Shown one piece after another: positions 24,220 through 36,457 of a stretch of DNA of 64,000 bases. Where the stretch lies: NCBI GenBank assembly GCA_047967505.1, contig CM106539.1. One strand, given 5' to 3'. The translations under genes were made by a program, and so were the position numbers. The stretch comes from Dipteris shenzhenensis (taxonomy: Eukaryota; Polypodiophyta; Polypodiopsida; Gleicheniales). A model generated the notes under the pieces. It was not told where the DNA came from. It ran no database searches and saw only the letters and a list, made by a program, of their open reading frames with translations. The first letter of the stretch is position 1. Every line of letters begins with the position of its first letter.

Positions 24220-25200
24220 ATCCGTTGTAGTAGGTTCTTGTGGATCTACTACTCCATTTTCAAGAGTATGTTATTGTGGGTTGAGTACTATGGATCTTGT
24301 GAAGAAACCCATCAAAGCCTTGAACTATCATTTCCTCTCCTTTTGTGGACCTTGCAGTAGGTTCATGTGTTACTACTCCCTTTTTAGGAGTAGGTTCTTG
24401 TGTAGCTACTACTGTTGGTGTATTCTTGGTTGTTGATCTTGAAGCTCAAACTTTTAAAGTCTCCACTTTGATTTTTTTTTTTTTAATATAGAGGGGTGAA
24501 GTTGACCAATGATATAAGCACAAGAAGGTGAGTTGTCATGTTGACGATGCTTAGGGATCCACATTTGAGTGTTGCCATCATAATGTCTTCTTAATTCGAA
24601 CCTTCTTGAACCTTTTTTTATTACAACCTCTCACATTTTCAAACTTCATTGTCTCACGATAATAAAGTGATATATGTTCTTTGTAGCAAATGTGAGTAGG
24701 ACCTCAATGTCTCAAAGATGTTTTATTTTTGTTGAGCCAAATTTTCTTTTGAGAAAGTTGCGAGTAAAAATAATTTGTCATTTTCATTGCAAGGTTCTTG
24801 TGTGACTTCCATTATGTCTGGCATGATTGGTGTGACATGTAGCTGTCTCACAAAGCTTGATGCCAAATTTCTCATTAAGGTTATTGTGTATCTTCCAAAG
24901 TAGATTCCATTCTTTTCATGGTAGGTTCTTGTGTTACCATATATTTTTTGGAGACACGTTCTTGTGTAGCTACCATTTGCCTCGGAGATGATGCATTGAA
25001 TTCAACAACTTTTCGATAGATTAGTGATCAAATAGGTGCTTGTGTGATTGCCACCCGATATGAGATAGAGGACGTTCTTTGTGTGCGATCCTCCTTTATT
25101 GGTGCTTTCCCCTTATCCTTGCGAGTAGGTTCTTGTGGTCCTACCTTTCTCAAGGTAGGTTCTTATGGTCCTGCTCTGCAATCTTTGCCTTGCTTTTTCA
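24220..25200 (-). pseudogene. Relic of a repeat protein with TQEPT units
   Basis: On the minus strand the word AAGAACCTAC recurs in one coding sense. From about 25190 downwards it reads GP-stop-EPTLRKVGPQEPTRK, later VATQERVSKK, VTQEPTMKRME and VTQEP, with further AGAACCTAC copies to about 24228. The stop in the first unit is TAA where its neighbour has CAA. Other stops and frame breaks show decay. I do not know the protein. A tandem DNA repeat with no coding history is the alternative. Confidence 0.35.
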
Positions 25201-25415
25201 TAATTAGTAGCCTTGAATTTGATGTTTTCCTCTTATTTGTTGATGACGATGATTGTAGATGCTTTGGTCTCCATTATTTCTTCTTTTTATTGACCCCATT
25301 GTCATTGCCACTTGGAAGTGGTTTAAGGGGGCTTCAATGTTGTGCTAAAATTATGCACACCCATTTGAAGGCATGCTCCATAACTTTTTGTTGTTTTGTT
25401 GAAAATCAAAACTAA

Positions 25416-26400
25416 TTGAAAAACTGGAAGCCAAACTAGCGGGACTACTGGATGGTGGTCTTAAAACATTGATAGCTGGTGATATTGGTATCTAGATTCA
25501 CCCTAGAATGGAATAATTTAAAAATGTTCAATTTATGCATGTATGAAGATCTTTTAATAAATCCAAAAATATTTACGAATTTGTATTGGTTCTTTATATG
25601 GCTCATAAGGATGTCGAAGGTCATTGCATTTCATAATATGTAGCATCAAACCAGATAGCATGCCCTTTGGCATATTTGTATTTTTAATCAATTTGGGACA
25701 AATTGCAATTTCTTGAGGACACAACTAGTATATATCCAATTTTGCTGACGCATATTATCGGAGGGGGAAAATCAGGGCGACGAAACGACTTAGGGTTGCT
25801 AGGCATGCTATGTTTTATCACAGAAGGAATTTTGTCTTTACACTTGAAGTTCCTGTGAGGGAAAGCATATTAATTTATCTATAATTATTTCTTGGATGGA
25901 ATGAGGAGTAAGAGTATTACCTTCATTGGCAATTCCTTTAGCAAGACAACAATTTCAATCCTTGTTGTGTCTCCTCATAGGTGGACGAGGCATTGAATAA
26001 CTTCAAGATGCGAGTACAAAATACAGCCAGCATGGCTTCTAAATCCTTACATGCTCTTATTTTTAGAGCTTTCATCTATGGTGACAAGCCATAAATTCTT
26101 CCAAAGCAAGGTGACTATCAGTTGACAAGAACCAAGCTCATGAAAATTATCTTAGGAAAAGACAAGAGGAGTGGCAATCATCCATGGATAGCAAGTGCAT
26201 GAAGGGCACCTAATATGGAAAAAAGTCGTTATAAAAAAAGGCATACCTTTTACTATTATGCGATATGAAAGTTTTCATCATGCTTTAAATTCTTCTACTA
26301 GATAAAACTTTATCTTTACAAATTATTAAAAATTGCAAATGGTTTACCTTGATAAGACAAAAACAAAAGGTGGATGCTTAAAGAAAACTATTCTAGAACT
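25416..26400. other. No feature recognised
   Basis: A/T-rich sequence without a convincing open frame, LTR or RNA gene. The right end may include the decayed 5' part of the LINE that follows. Confidence 0.4.
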
Positions 26401-27820
26401 CAAAAAAGAAGGTGCTCGAATGAAGCGACAAGCGATAGAAGAAGCTACGGTTAGATTCCTTTAATCCCAATTTACCACCGCCTTCCAAAGCCCCAATTTG
26501 GGTAGAATTCCCAATCTTCCTCTCTCCCTCTTCTCGCAAGTTGAGGCCATGTGCACCCCACTATGCGAGTTCCTAGTCCTAGAAACAGAAAGTTTTATTA
26601 GCATGAGAGGAAACCTCCAAGCCAACGTCTTGATAGATTTAGTGATAGAACCTCCTAATGCCATTTGAGTTCTAGACAGGGATGGAGTGAAGTTGATCCA
26701 AAAACTCATTTACAAGAGCATCCCCAACTCATGTTTCCTTTGTGGCTTGGGAGGACACTTCATCAAAAACTATTAGGAAAGAAAGCACAAAGACACCTAG
26801 TCCTCCCCCCAAGAATGTGCAAGTAGAAGAAGAAGTCCCTTCATCGGAACCAAAACCAAGAACCACGGAATGGATAAAGTGCAGTGGAGGGAAGTCAGAA
26901 AAGGAAATCAAGTTGACCAAGTAGACACGAGAGCAACCACTAAAGAAAAGCCAACAGATAGCTCAGAGCAAGAAGAGTTCGTAGAAAACACTTAGTATTT
27001 TGAATCTCAAATAGAATGAGTAGAACATGAAGCCCTGGATAGAGATGATCCCCCATTCACTTTGGTGATAGGGAGAAAATCTATATAGGCTGAAAGGCAA
27101 AGTCTGCAATCAGCTCCACCTAGTGAGAAACCCAAGGACCCAAGCTCTGTAACAATTCTTGTTGCTAACAACTCCAAGTGTGAATATGTTAGAATTGGCA
27201 AGAACAAAGGTTTTTGAAAAAAATAAAAAAGTACATTAGATGAGAGGGTGAAAATATTTATTCACATCTACAAGCTTTCTACAAACTACAACAATTTTAT
27301 AATGCAATATAGAGAATTTGAACCTTGATATATGTCCCCACCAGAGAAAAGAGAAGGCTTCTAAGAGGCTTTACTCTAGCGCCACAGGTTAATTTCAAGA
27401 AGGTAAAAAACAAAAGCAATACCCAATGATGCAGAAATAAGAGAATTTCTCTTTCCTAAGTTTAAATGCTCAAGGATTATCAAACGACCTTAGACCAGTA
27501 ATTCTCAAAAGATGGATTTGTGGTAGAGGACTCAACCCTGATTTCCTAGCACTCCAGGAAGTCAAAATTGGGGGACCAAAGCTAAGGTGGCAACTAAGCC
27601 AAATCGACAAAGAAAGAGTGTGGTTCTGCATTGATCACGAACAAGGCAGAGGGGGGGCAGTGCTAGGAGTTGCCAAGCACCTGTCTCAGGCTATAGGAAG
27701 GGTCTTAACCACCTTCATACAAAATGGAATAGGGATTGAATTCAGGTACTCCAATCTAGCATGTCAGGTCTTCTCGATCTACGCCCCTAATGCCGTAAGA
27801 GATAGAAGGGATGATTGAGT
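26400..27820 (+). mobile_element. LINE relic: ORF1-like and endonuclease N-terminus
   Basis: About 26450-26790 translates, with two stops, to a DUF4283-like gag segment ending in IPNSCFLCGLGGHFIKNY. This is a CCHC zinc knuckle whose last Cys is Tyr. About 27450-27818 gives LNAQGLSNDL, LALQEVKIGG and HEQGRGGAVLGVA, then VFSIYAPN, the first half of a LINE endonuclease. Frame changes and stops lie between. No reverse transcriptase follows, so the element is broken near 27820. Confidence 0.65.
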
Positions 27821-28172
27821 CTTAGTTGCCCTATGAAATCCCACAAATAAGCATATAGTTAGTCCTACCTAACGAATAGATCACGTGCACTCAAATGATT
27901 TTTCATAGGCGCATAATAAATTGCATCAATAATAGTATAATACACTTCCATTCCATACTCTCAAAGCATGCAATGAATTCAAAAGCAGGACAACAAGCTA
28001 TGCCAAAACTCAAGATGAATTGGAAAAAGAGTTTGCAGCCTTAGCAATGACACCCCCGCAAACATCATAGCCATCTCCTAAATGCACAAATATCAAACTT
28101 GCATACAAAATGATCCATGAGTTCAATGATCCGGGTGCAATCACATCCAACATGAATGCAAGATAGCAAGAA

Positions 28173-28562
28173 TTGCCAGCCTCAGCAACAAGACCCCTGC
28201 CAAACCTCTTCCCAACAAGAAGATTTGACGATAGAGACCACATCCTTAGCAACAACGAGATCCCCTCCAAAATTCACAGCCATCTACCTCCCTCAAGTGG
28301 AGATAAGCTTCCTGACTATAGACTACAAATTGTATGGTGCAAAAGTATTATAGCTAGAGTGACTGGCATGCCACAAGCTCAACAGTCACACTTGGCTACA
28401 TTCATCGTATCCCAACTCCCAAAAAAAAAAGCCATAACCCGAGAACGAGTAATAAAATGGATCAGGGAATATGTCAAGGACATTAAAAAGAAGCTTTTAA
28501 GCCAAGATACCACACCATACTTTCCTCCCTTAGATGAGAATAATAGCTACTTTCACATATAA
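28173..28562 (+). other. 129-codon open frame, function unknown
   Basis: The longest frame between the LINE relic and the SET region. It is rich in Ser/Pro at the start and basic at the end (ITRERVIKWIREYVKDIKKK). I recognise no domain. It overlaps a shorter frame with low-complexity Gln. It could be a relic of an unidentified element; chance is not excluded. From 28563 to 29857 I see nothing identifiable. Confidence 0.25.
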
Positions 28563-29857
28563 GGTCATTGCGTTGCACTCACATGGAATAGAAATGCTCG
28601 CACTAGTGGAGACTCGCAAAATGAGATTCAATCCATGCATTGGCACTCTAGCCAGGTTACAATTTCTATGCACATAACATACATTCGTACTCGCGTTCAT
28701 ATCAGAATTGAGGTGGAGAATACATTTCACTTCTTTATTTCATATGACAAGGCGCATGAAACCCTCTTTGTCTAGCATTGTTTTATGCTACATCATAGGT
28801 GGTTGATAGATAAAGGGTTGGAGGTTACTAGGCATTGGGTTTAGTCGGACGATTCAACCTCCCAATTCAAGGCTAGAAGGCCTTTCTATTTCATATCTAG
28901 ATTAGAGAGTGCGTGCTAAGATTTCCTAAAGATGTGATAGTTTAGGTGGTAAACTTTGTAGAAAACTACTCTTAAGACCGTATTAGATAATTCTGGAAAA
29001 ACACAATTCCTAGAATGGCAGTTTTGGAAGAAATTGTAGCTCCCCTCAATGAAAAAACAGGAGAAATATGTGAAAATAGACTAGATAGCCATTCATGAAG
29101 TATGAAATATCAACTACATTGTCAAATAATAAATAGAATATCAGTGTCTAAACTACGTTATCATCAACAAAATAATAAACTTTGAAACCCATTTGAGTTA
29201 GATTCATCTCGTGAGCCATAGTGATGTTCAAAAACACCTTCATAATAGCTCTTTGGAATTTCCATTGATATTGAGACTCGCTTTGTTGTGAGCATTCTCA
29301 TTTAAAAATCTCCAAAACACCGTTTAAAAAATGTAGAGTGTAATTAATAACCATGAGTATTAAAACGCACAGGCTCTTTAACTTGACCAAGTGTTTTTAG
29401 AGGAGAATGAATGCAAGATATGTAGTTGATGGAAAATCAATGGGCAATGACAAGCATTTGATGTAAATTAGGTGGCAATGACAATCATTTATTGTGCACT
29501 TTCAATGTTTAGACTGACTAGCTTTATTGTAAAAGGATAACTTTACATGTCATGTTGATTACTCATTGCAAAGTAAAAAAGTACACTTTAGGATGAAAAC
29601 ATAACAACTTGTTGATGCACCATTGAAATCCCTGAAATAAATCATGATTCCAAAGAAACTCTCAATTTCTAGCCCCAAAGAGAATGACACCGGAAAGAAT
29701 GGCATGAGAGACACTCCTTCAAAATACATTATGAATGTAGTTATGAACATGTTTGCATATTATTTACACACAACAATTACGCACCAATTTACATAGCTGG
29801 CAAGAAAGTAGTAATTCCCATAAGTAATGATTGTATAAAGAAATATAATGTTGTTAT

Positions 29858-30430
29858 TCAAAACTCATAGTCTGCAAATAACTCCTCTCCTGCATGTATA
29901 TCATCTATGGATTCAATACAAATGTGACCATATTCTACAATATCTATGTTCATCATGGAGTCATACCAAGGTGGAACATTAGGGGAAAATACATAACAAA
30001 CGTTTGGCTTTACATTGGTATTTCTATTGCTGTTAATAGATCCTGCCACATTGCCATATTGAACATCACCAATAATATGCACCATATCCTTCATAGGGAC
30101 AGTAGGGTCCTCTTGGATAGAGAACTTCTTTAGCCTTGGATGAACTCTACGTAATTCCTTCCAGTCTCTGTAGGAGTACTTGTCACCTCCATAATGGAGA
30201 ATAGTAGTCCCTCTCTTGATGGAGTCATGCACAAACAAGCCCAAGCTAGCACCTATAATGGTTGACTCATGCACCTCGAAAGCCACATTTTTTATCCAAA
30301 ACACTTCGTTGATAGGGACAGGTAACTTTGGTGGTCCAAATGGATCTCGTTCTGGTATGTACCTACTCAAGCTTGATTTGAACGTATATCTATCTACATC
30401 ACAAGAGACAAATTCAATTAGCTGCAACAA
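29858..30430 (-). pseudogene. SET-domain C-terminal exon
   Basis: Probably a protein lysine methyltransferase fold. Residues about 60-78 read STIIGASLGLFVHDSIKRG, the SET entry motif (GxGxF/GLFA..I..G). Further on are GSINSNRNTNVKPNVCYV, in the place of 'NHSCxPNxxx', and ICIESIDDIHAGEELFADYE, the classic 'I..A..DI..GEEL..DY' ending. The frame stops with TGA right after DYEF. Start: an acceptor GATGTAG|ATAG is visible near 30383, so the exon likely begins at DRYTFKSS. The 'NHS' motif is altered to NSNRN, so activity is doubtful. No post-SET Cys cluster is seen. Confidence 0.7.
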
Positions 30431-30497
30431 TAGTTATATAAACTTGAGATAAAATCAAAAAACACTTTGACATATGTACCTAATACGCATTCTGTAG

Positions 30498-30780
30498 TTA
30501 GTTTATGTAGCCCTTAGCAATGTATTTCTTGATATAGCGACCTTTGTACCCTAGGTCTATAGCCAATTGAGAAACTTGCATAGCATTCATGCTAGAGAGT
30601 TGCGGAGCATTCCTTAAAAGTCTTATTTGGGATGCATTGAGTTTAGGCACCTGGCCATCACCACCATGGGTTGCCCTAGGGTGTACACCCTTTGGTTCTG
30701 TATTACCACCTATTGCCCTCTCTCTTAGTTGATCTGCAAGAGGAAGATTTCTTGTTTTATATTCCATTCTTGACCATGCA
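30498..30780 (-). pseudogene. Coding piece upstream of the SET exon
   Basis: About 94 codons with no known domain: basic start (MEYKTRNLPLADQLRERA), then LNASQIRLLRNAPQLSS and LAIDLGYKGRYIKKYIAKGY. It ends at a TAA (30498) after YIN, followed by LQNAY and a possible donor near 30478. It probably belongs to the same transcript as the SET exon. Its upstream end is cut at 30780 by the truncated LTR of copia B; the first residues of the open frame beyond that are LTR sequence. Confidence 0.5.
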
Positions 30781-30871
30781 AGTGTACAGTTAGTCATTTG
30801 TGGTGTGCTCTCTAGCTGTGCCCTCTCTTCTCATCTCCACTCTTCTCCTCTCCCCTCTTCATATTTTGTCA
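30781..30871 (+). repeat. 5' LTR of copia B (truncated)
   Basis: 91 bp matching the last 91 bp of the 3' LTR (36597-36687) with a single difference. It ends in TTTTGTCA directly before the primer-binding site. The first 139 bp of the LTR, including the telo-box-like repeat and TATA box, are missing, so this copy probably lacks its own promoter. Confidence 0.9.
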
Positions 30872-30883
30872 TGGTATCAGAGC
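30872..30883 (+). other. Primer-binding site for initiator tRNA-Met
   Basis: TGGTATCAGAGC follows the LTR end without a gap. It is complementary to the 3' end of plant initiator tRNA-Met and is the usual start point of copia minus-strand DNA synthesis. Confidence 0.9.
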
Positions 30884-31199
30884 TTCCGCTGAGACATTGA
30901 GATTCTTGAGAGTGTGAGAGTGATTGTGAGATTGAGAGTTCTCTTGAGTGATTGTGAGATTCTTCCCTTCACTTCCGTTGAGAGAAATTTTCATCCATTT
31001 GAGAGGAATTTCCGTTCATCTCTTTTGATAGTTTGTGAGAGATCTATTGAAAGAGAGAGAGAGAGATTTAGATTGAAAGAGATAGGGAGAATCCTTTGAG
31101 TGCTCATTCCTTTGAGAGTGAAAGAAATCCATTGTGAAAATCCATTTTCTGTTTAGTTCTTTGAGTTGATTAGAGAAAGTAGAAGACTCCTATGAGCCA

Positions 31200-33250
31200 G
31201 CGACCAAGGCACACAGCGCCTCAAGCAGACAGACTGAGCTGACTCCACCTGGGCGACGAAACCTCTGCATCGACATAGCAGCAACCGAGCCTCCAACAAA
31301 TACAAGGTGCAACCACTAGAGGCGGACCTCTAAGGCATACGGCCTCTCTTCGCCTACAGATGAAGCTAACGGAAGAAGAATCGTATGCTGCAGTAGCAGG
31401 CACCACTGTGAGAGAGACTGTTGCCAGCTTCATGTGTGGAGATATTGGATATGGCCGCTTCTAGAGCAATGACGAGCCTGCTGATGCCGAGCTTTCCTCA
31501 CCTTGATCTATCTGCACTACTCATCAGACTACAGATTTAAGCTCCGTGCAAACGACTCTCCTCGATCTCGTTGCACTACGCAGATTACAAATTATACTCT
31601 CTGCCTCGACGGCCACCTCTCCAACTACCACCGAATGCACGATCTCCAAGGCTCTCACAGCCACCACAGCCACCGACGGCTCCTTCAATCAGCTCCCCAA
31701 CACAGCTAGCACCAATGACTTGACGAGCTCCATAGCTCTCGGTGCCAGTCACCATAGCTCCAACTACAGCAAGCTAGTGAACAGGAAAGCCTTCCAAACC
31801 TTCAACGGGGACTGCTCTACTGCCCACAGCTTCCACAACGCCTGCTCTGACGATGCTCTAGCGCTGACTCCATAGCCTCAGTCGATGGAGAAGAACGGAA
31901 TCTCTGAAGATTTCAATGCATCTTGAGAAGATTCCGTCGGTCCTATCTCTACAAGACATGTGGCACCCATAGAAACTAAACACGTGGCACCTTATCTCCA
32001 CTGCCACATCAGCAGTCTCCAGTGCATGCCATGTGGCAACCTTATCTTTGAAGCTGCCACATCATCACTCTATCCAATTGCCATGTCAGCAGCCCCGTGA
32101 GGCTGCCATGTCACCTTGCCAGCTCAGTTGCCATGTCAATAGACACGTCATCCTACCACGTCAGCATACACATCATCAGTGCCACATAAGCAAGCCACAT
32201 CACCACCGATTGCCACATCATCATCGACAGCCACGTCAGCATTGCCATGTCACCTTGTTGACATCAGTAGTGCCACATCATTTGTGCCACCTCAGCAGTC
32301 CAATCAGCACTGACCCCTGCCAAGCACACACAGTACTCCATAGGCACTTCATGTGACCATTCCTGCCACCTCAGCATAGGCCTCATAGGCACACCTCTTG
32401 CTAGGCACAGTGCCACATCATCACTGCATGTGGCTCACAGTGACACATCATCATTGAGCACATTTGCACTCCTTTTGCCCCTCCACCTAGATCAAGTCAT
32501 ATCTCTTGATCCAGGAAGAATTTGAGGGTGCTCCAAAAAGGAAAGTCGCTCATTTTTTCATGCTTTATGCGCTCGTTACATCATGCGCACATTTTGGTGC
32601 AAGTTACACTCACATTTGAGCCTCGTCGACAAAACCACTTACTTCACGCACATTTGCCTCTACATCGATGCATCTGACCCAGCACTTAAAAAGAACAAAA
32701 GAAAAGAAATTATTTGTTGTTCTTTCATCGATCGACGGTTGGTTTAGATCTAGATCAGAGTAGACTAGATCGCCATAGAGGGGACGCTTTGAATTTCCCC
32801 AAGGGGATGCTTTGAATTTCCCCAAGTTGCCAATCTAAGCCATGCCCTAAATTCCCGACTAGTACCTACAGTCCATATGCTCACATCCGATTTCACATCA
32901 TTACATTACCTGAAACCTTACGTTCATTAGTTCAGTGAGCAAACTTCAGAGTTCAGAGGCATTGCAGATTGATTCAGTGGGCAGATAGCATTTGATTTCA
33001 CACACACATGCCACCATTGTAAAGCCTATTCGGCTATCTCACGGCATCATGCACATCATTTTCACCCTTGTAAAGCCTCTTGGCTATTCTCGGCATCATT
33101 GCCACAAGCCTTGTAACACAGATTAGATCTTATATACTACAGTTCTATCTTCACCGATGATACAGAGATTTCACTTGGCATCTTCAGTGTATTTGTAGTT
33201 GATTCATACAGAGATTTTTCAGGACACTTTTTGAGTACATTTCTTGCACC
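31200..33250 (+). other. Long leader of copia B with TGCCACATCA-type repeats
   Basis: About 2.4 kb separate the primer-binding site from gag, long for a copia element. From about 31960 to 32460 the leader is made of degenerate 10-15-bp words such as TGCCACATCATCA, TGCCATGTCAGCA and CCACGTCAGCA. A Ser/Thr-rich open frame (31546-31875) has no known domain. The 32440-32580 part resembles the interior of element D. Confidence 0.6.
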
Positions 33251-36200
33251 ATGTCGACTAGCAACCTCAATCTGGAGGCATCTGCTAAGTTAGACAATTC
33301 CAATTATGGTACATGGAAATACTGAACGGAGACCATTCTTGTGCTTCGATTGGTCTACACCTAGACCATTGGCCGATCTAGCCACCAGTAGCTCTACTCC
33401 ATCTGTTGTCACAGCACCAGCAATGAGATCTACATCAGGATCTACATCTACACAAACAGTTTCCGCACCAGTAGCAGATCCTGCCATTGCCTGAGCTCAA
33501 GCATAATGGGATAAGAAAGATAAGTATGCCTATCACCTGAACAAAAAGTCATCTTCAACGGTGATGAATGCACTATCAGAGACAAATCTAAAAGATGTCA
33601 GCTAGTAGCAATCAGCTAGTAGCAAAAGGTGTCAAGGAAGGATGCTTATACAGGATGCTAGCTATAGTACTAGATAAGCATGCCATGTCAGCTCAAATGC
33701 AATAGATGCCACTATCTGCAAAATGGCACAAGAGATATGGTCATGTCAACTTCAAGTACTTGTTAGATCTCAAGAATCAGAATATGGCAATTGGAATTCC
33801 GAAGCTACAATTTCTTGGAAAAGTTTGTGAAGCATGCTGCTTCGGCAAACAAAAGCGAACCAACTTTGTCAGAAGTACCTCTCGTGCACGAGGTATTCTT
33901 GATTTGATTCATACAGGTGTATGGGGTTATGCCCAGACCCACAGCATCAATGGTTCACTTTATTACTTGACCTTCATTGACGACTATAGCAGATATTGTT
34001 GGGTCTACTTTTTGAAAGAGAAATCTAAAGTGTTTTCCAGATTTCAAGAATTCAAAGCCATGGTAGAAAACCAGACAGGGAGAAAGATTAAGGTCATAAG
34101 ATCAGACAGAGGAGGTGAATACATGTCTTCAGAATTCATGAACTTTTGCAAAAATCATGGCATTCGAAGACAATTCACATGTGCAGATACTCCTCAGTAG
34201 AATGCAAGAGCTGAAAGATGGGACTTTAGCAGATAGTGCTAGAGCAATGCTTAGTGAAAAGCATCTTCAGAATCAGTATTGGGCAGAAGCAATAGCTACA
34301 GCTAACTATTTGCTTAATCGGCTTCTTACCGAACTGATACAAGGTATGACTCCTTATGAAGCATTCACTGGACACAAGCCACACATTGGGCACCTCCGCA
34401 TATTTGGTTGCATAGCATATGCCCACGTACATGATGATCATCGCAGGAAATTGGATCCAAAGTCACGCAAATGCATCATGGTTGGCTACAGTGAAGAAAG
34501 CAAAGCATACAAATTGTATGATCCCATCAACTGCAAAGTCATTATCTCCAGAGATGTAATCTTTGATGAGGAATCAGAATGGAAAACCTCACCTACACAG
34601 GAGATAGAAGCATCGGCTTCACAGTCATCTACAGAACAGGTTGATGAAGAAGAGCAAGAATTGCCAGCAACACCCCAAGTAGCGCCACAGCAACTCAGAC
34701 TGTCTACTAGAGCTGCAGACCACCAGCCAGATTGACATATGCTCAAAAAGGCAAAGCAATTCAGGTGGAAACCACCAACTATGCTCTTATGACTACCATC
34801 ATGGCTACAGAAGAGCCAGTGTACTTCAAAGATGCAGTAGACAAGCCAGAATGGCAAACTGCTATGAATGAAGAAATGGATGCTTTGTATAAAAATAACA
34901 CTTGGGAATTATGTGACCTTCCACCAGGAAAGAAGGCCATAGCCAACAAATGGGTATACAAAGTGAAGTACAATCCAGATGGCAGTATTCAGAGATACAA
35001 AGCCAGATTAGTTGCAAAAGGATTCGCACAACAATATGGTCAAGATTATGATGAGATTTATGCTCCAGTAGCAAACATGGATTCCATACGGTTCTTGATA
35101 TCACTAGCGACACTCAGTAAATGGAATGTGTATTAGCTCGATGTCAAGAATGCATTTCTCAATGGTTATCTAGACGAGGAAGTCTACATGCAACAACCAG
35201 TAGGTTATGTTGAACCAGGAAAGGAGAACAAGGTTTGCCATCTCAACAAAAGTCTCTACGACTTAAAGCAAGCACCCAGAAGTTGGTACAGTAGAATTGA
35301 CAAGTATTTTGTTGATCTGGGATACATGAAGTCCACCAATGCAAATCATACTCTCTACTACAAAGTTCAAGGGGAAGACATCACTATTGCACTTTTGTAT
35401 GTAGATGATCTGATTGTGACAAGAAGCAAAGATAGCTTCATCAGAAAACTAAAACAAGACTTACCTATAGAGTTCGACATGAAAGATCTTGGACTTATGC
35501 ACTATTGTCTTAGAATTGAGTTCTAGAGAGATTCAGATAGCACATTCATGAGTCAGCTCAAGTATGTTGATAGTCTCCTAAACAAGTTTCATATGGCAGA
35601 TTGCAAGATTGCAGCCACTCCCATGGAACAGAGTTTGAAACTTACTAAAGATTCAAAAAAGCCTACAGTCAATGACAGATACTACAGGCAGCTCATTGGA
35701 TCTCTTATATATCTGACAATCACATGGCCAGATATTTGTTATGCAGTAAGCTCACTAGCACAGTTTATGGCAAATCCAAAATAGTCTCACTGGAATGCAG
35801 CCAAAAGAATCTTGAGATACATCAGAGGTACAAGATAGTTTGGGATAGAATACAGAGGAAGTCATCCACGGTTGCATGGATACTATGACAGCGACTATGC
35901 CGGAGATCATGAGACCAGGAGATCGACACAGGGATATGCATTTTTCCTTGGTCAAGGTGCTATATCATGGTTGTCAAACAAATAGCCAACTGTTTCTTTG
36001 TCTTCGACTGAAGCAGAATATAGAGCACTCACTACAGGTGCATGTGAGGCTATATGGCTCAGAAGACTATTGTCAGAAACAGATTACTTTGATGAGTAAA
36101 AGCCAACAACAATATACTGTGATAATCAATCGGCTCAAGCATTGGCCAAAAATCTAGTATATCACTCTAGGACAAAGCACATTGATGTCAGAGAGCACTT

Positions 36201-36369
36201 CATCAGAGAAAGAGTGTTACTTGGTGACATCACTTTGCAGCATTGTGATAGCAAAGAAAATGTTGCAGACAACATCTTTACCAAACCACTCAGTAAAGAG
36301 CTATTCAAGAAACACCGACTAGCTCTTGGTCTGATGCAGAGGAAGGACATTCCCATTAAGGGTTTGTGA
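33251..36369 (+). pseudogene. Copia B gag-pol polyprotein, disrupted
   Basis: Gag begins MSTSNLNLEASAKLDNSNYG and soon meets TGA, and most of gag is deleted. Pol keeps the HHCC region (WHKRYGHVN, CEACCFGK). Integrase has RSDRGGEY and the NARAER Glu, but the first catalytic Asp motif reads HTGVWG instead of HSDV. Reverse transcriptase has WVYKVKYNPDG, LDVKNAFLNGYLDEEVYM and an intact YVDDLIV. RNase H has DSDYAGD, STEAEYRAL and YCDNQSAQ. TAG codons at 34198, 35134, 35524, 35782, 35836 and 35983 sit where Gln is expected. TAA at 36097 replaces a Ser codon (TCA in copia A). Frameshifts occur near 34210 and 34730. Pol ends with TGA at 36367. Confidence 0.9.
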
Positions 36370-36457
36370 TGGAATGTAATGCTCAGTCCTTCTTCGATTC
36401 CCCAGAATCATCATCTTGAGGGAAGGCCTACTTCATGATGTTGATCTTGAGGGAAGG

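Noticed and set aside
33251-36369. Alternative genetic code with TAG/TAA read as Gln
   Set aside because: RPP2 ends in TAG exactly after the invariant SLFD tail, TGA stops also interrupt coding pieces, and paralogous copies carry CAG at the same sites. Deamination of CAG explains the pattern without a code change.
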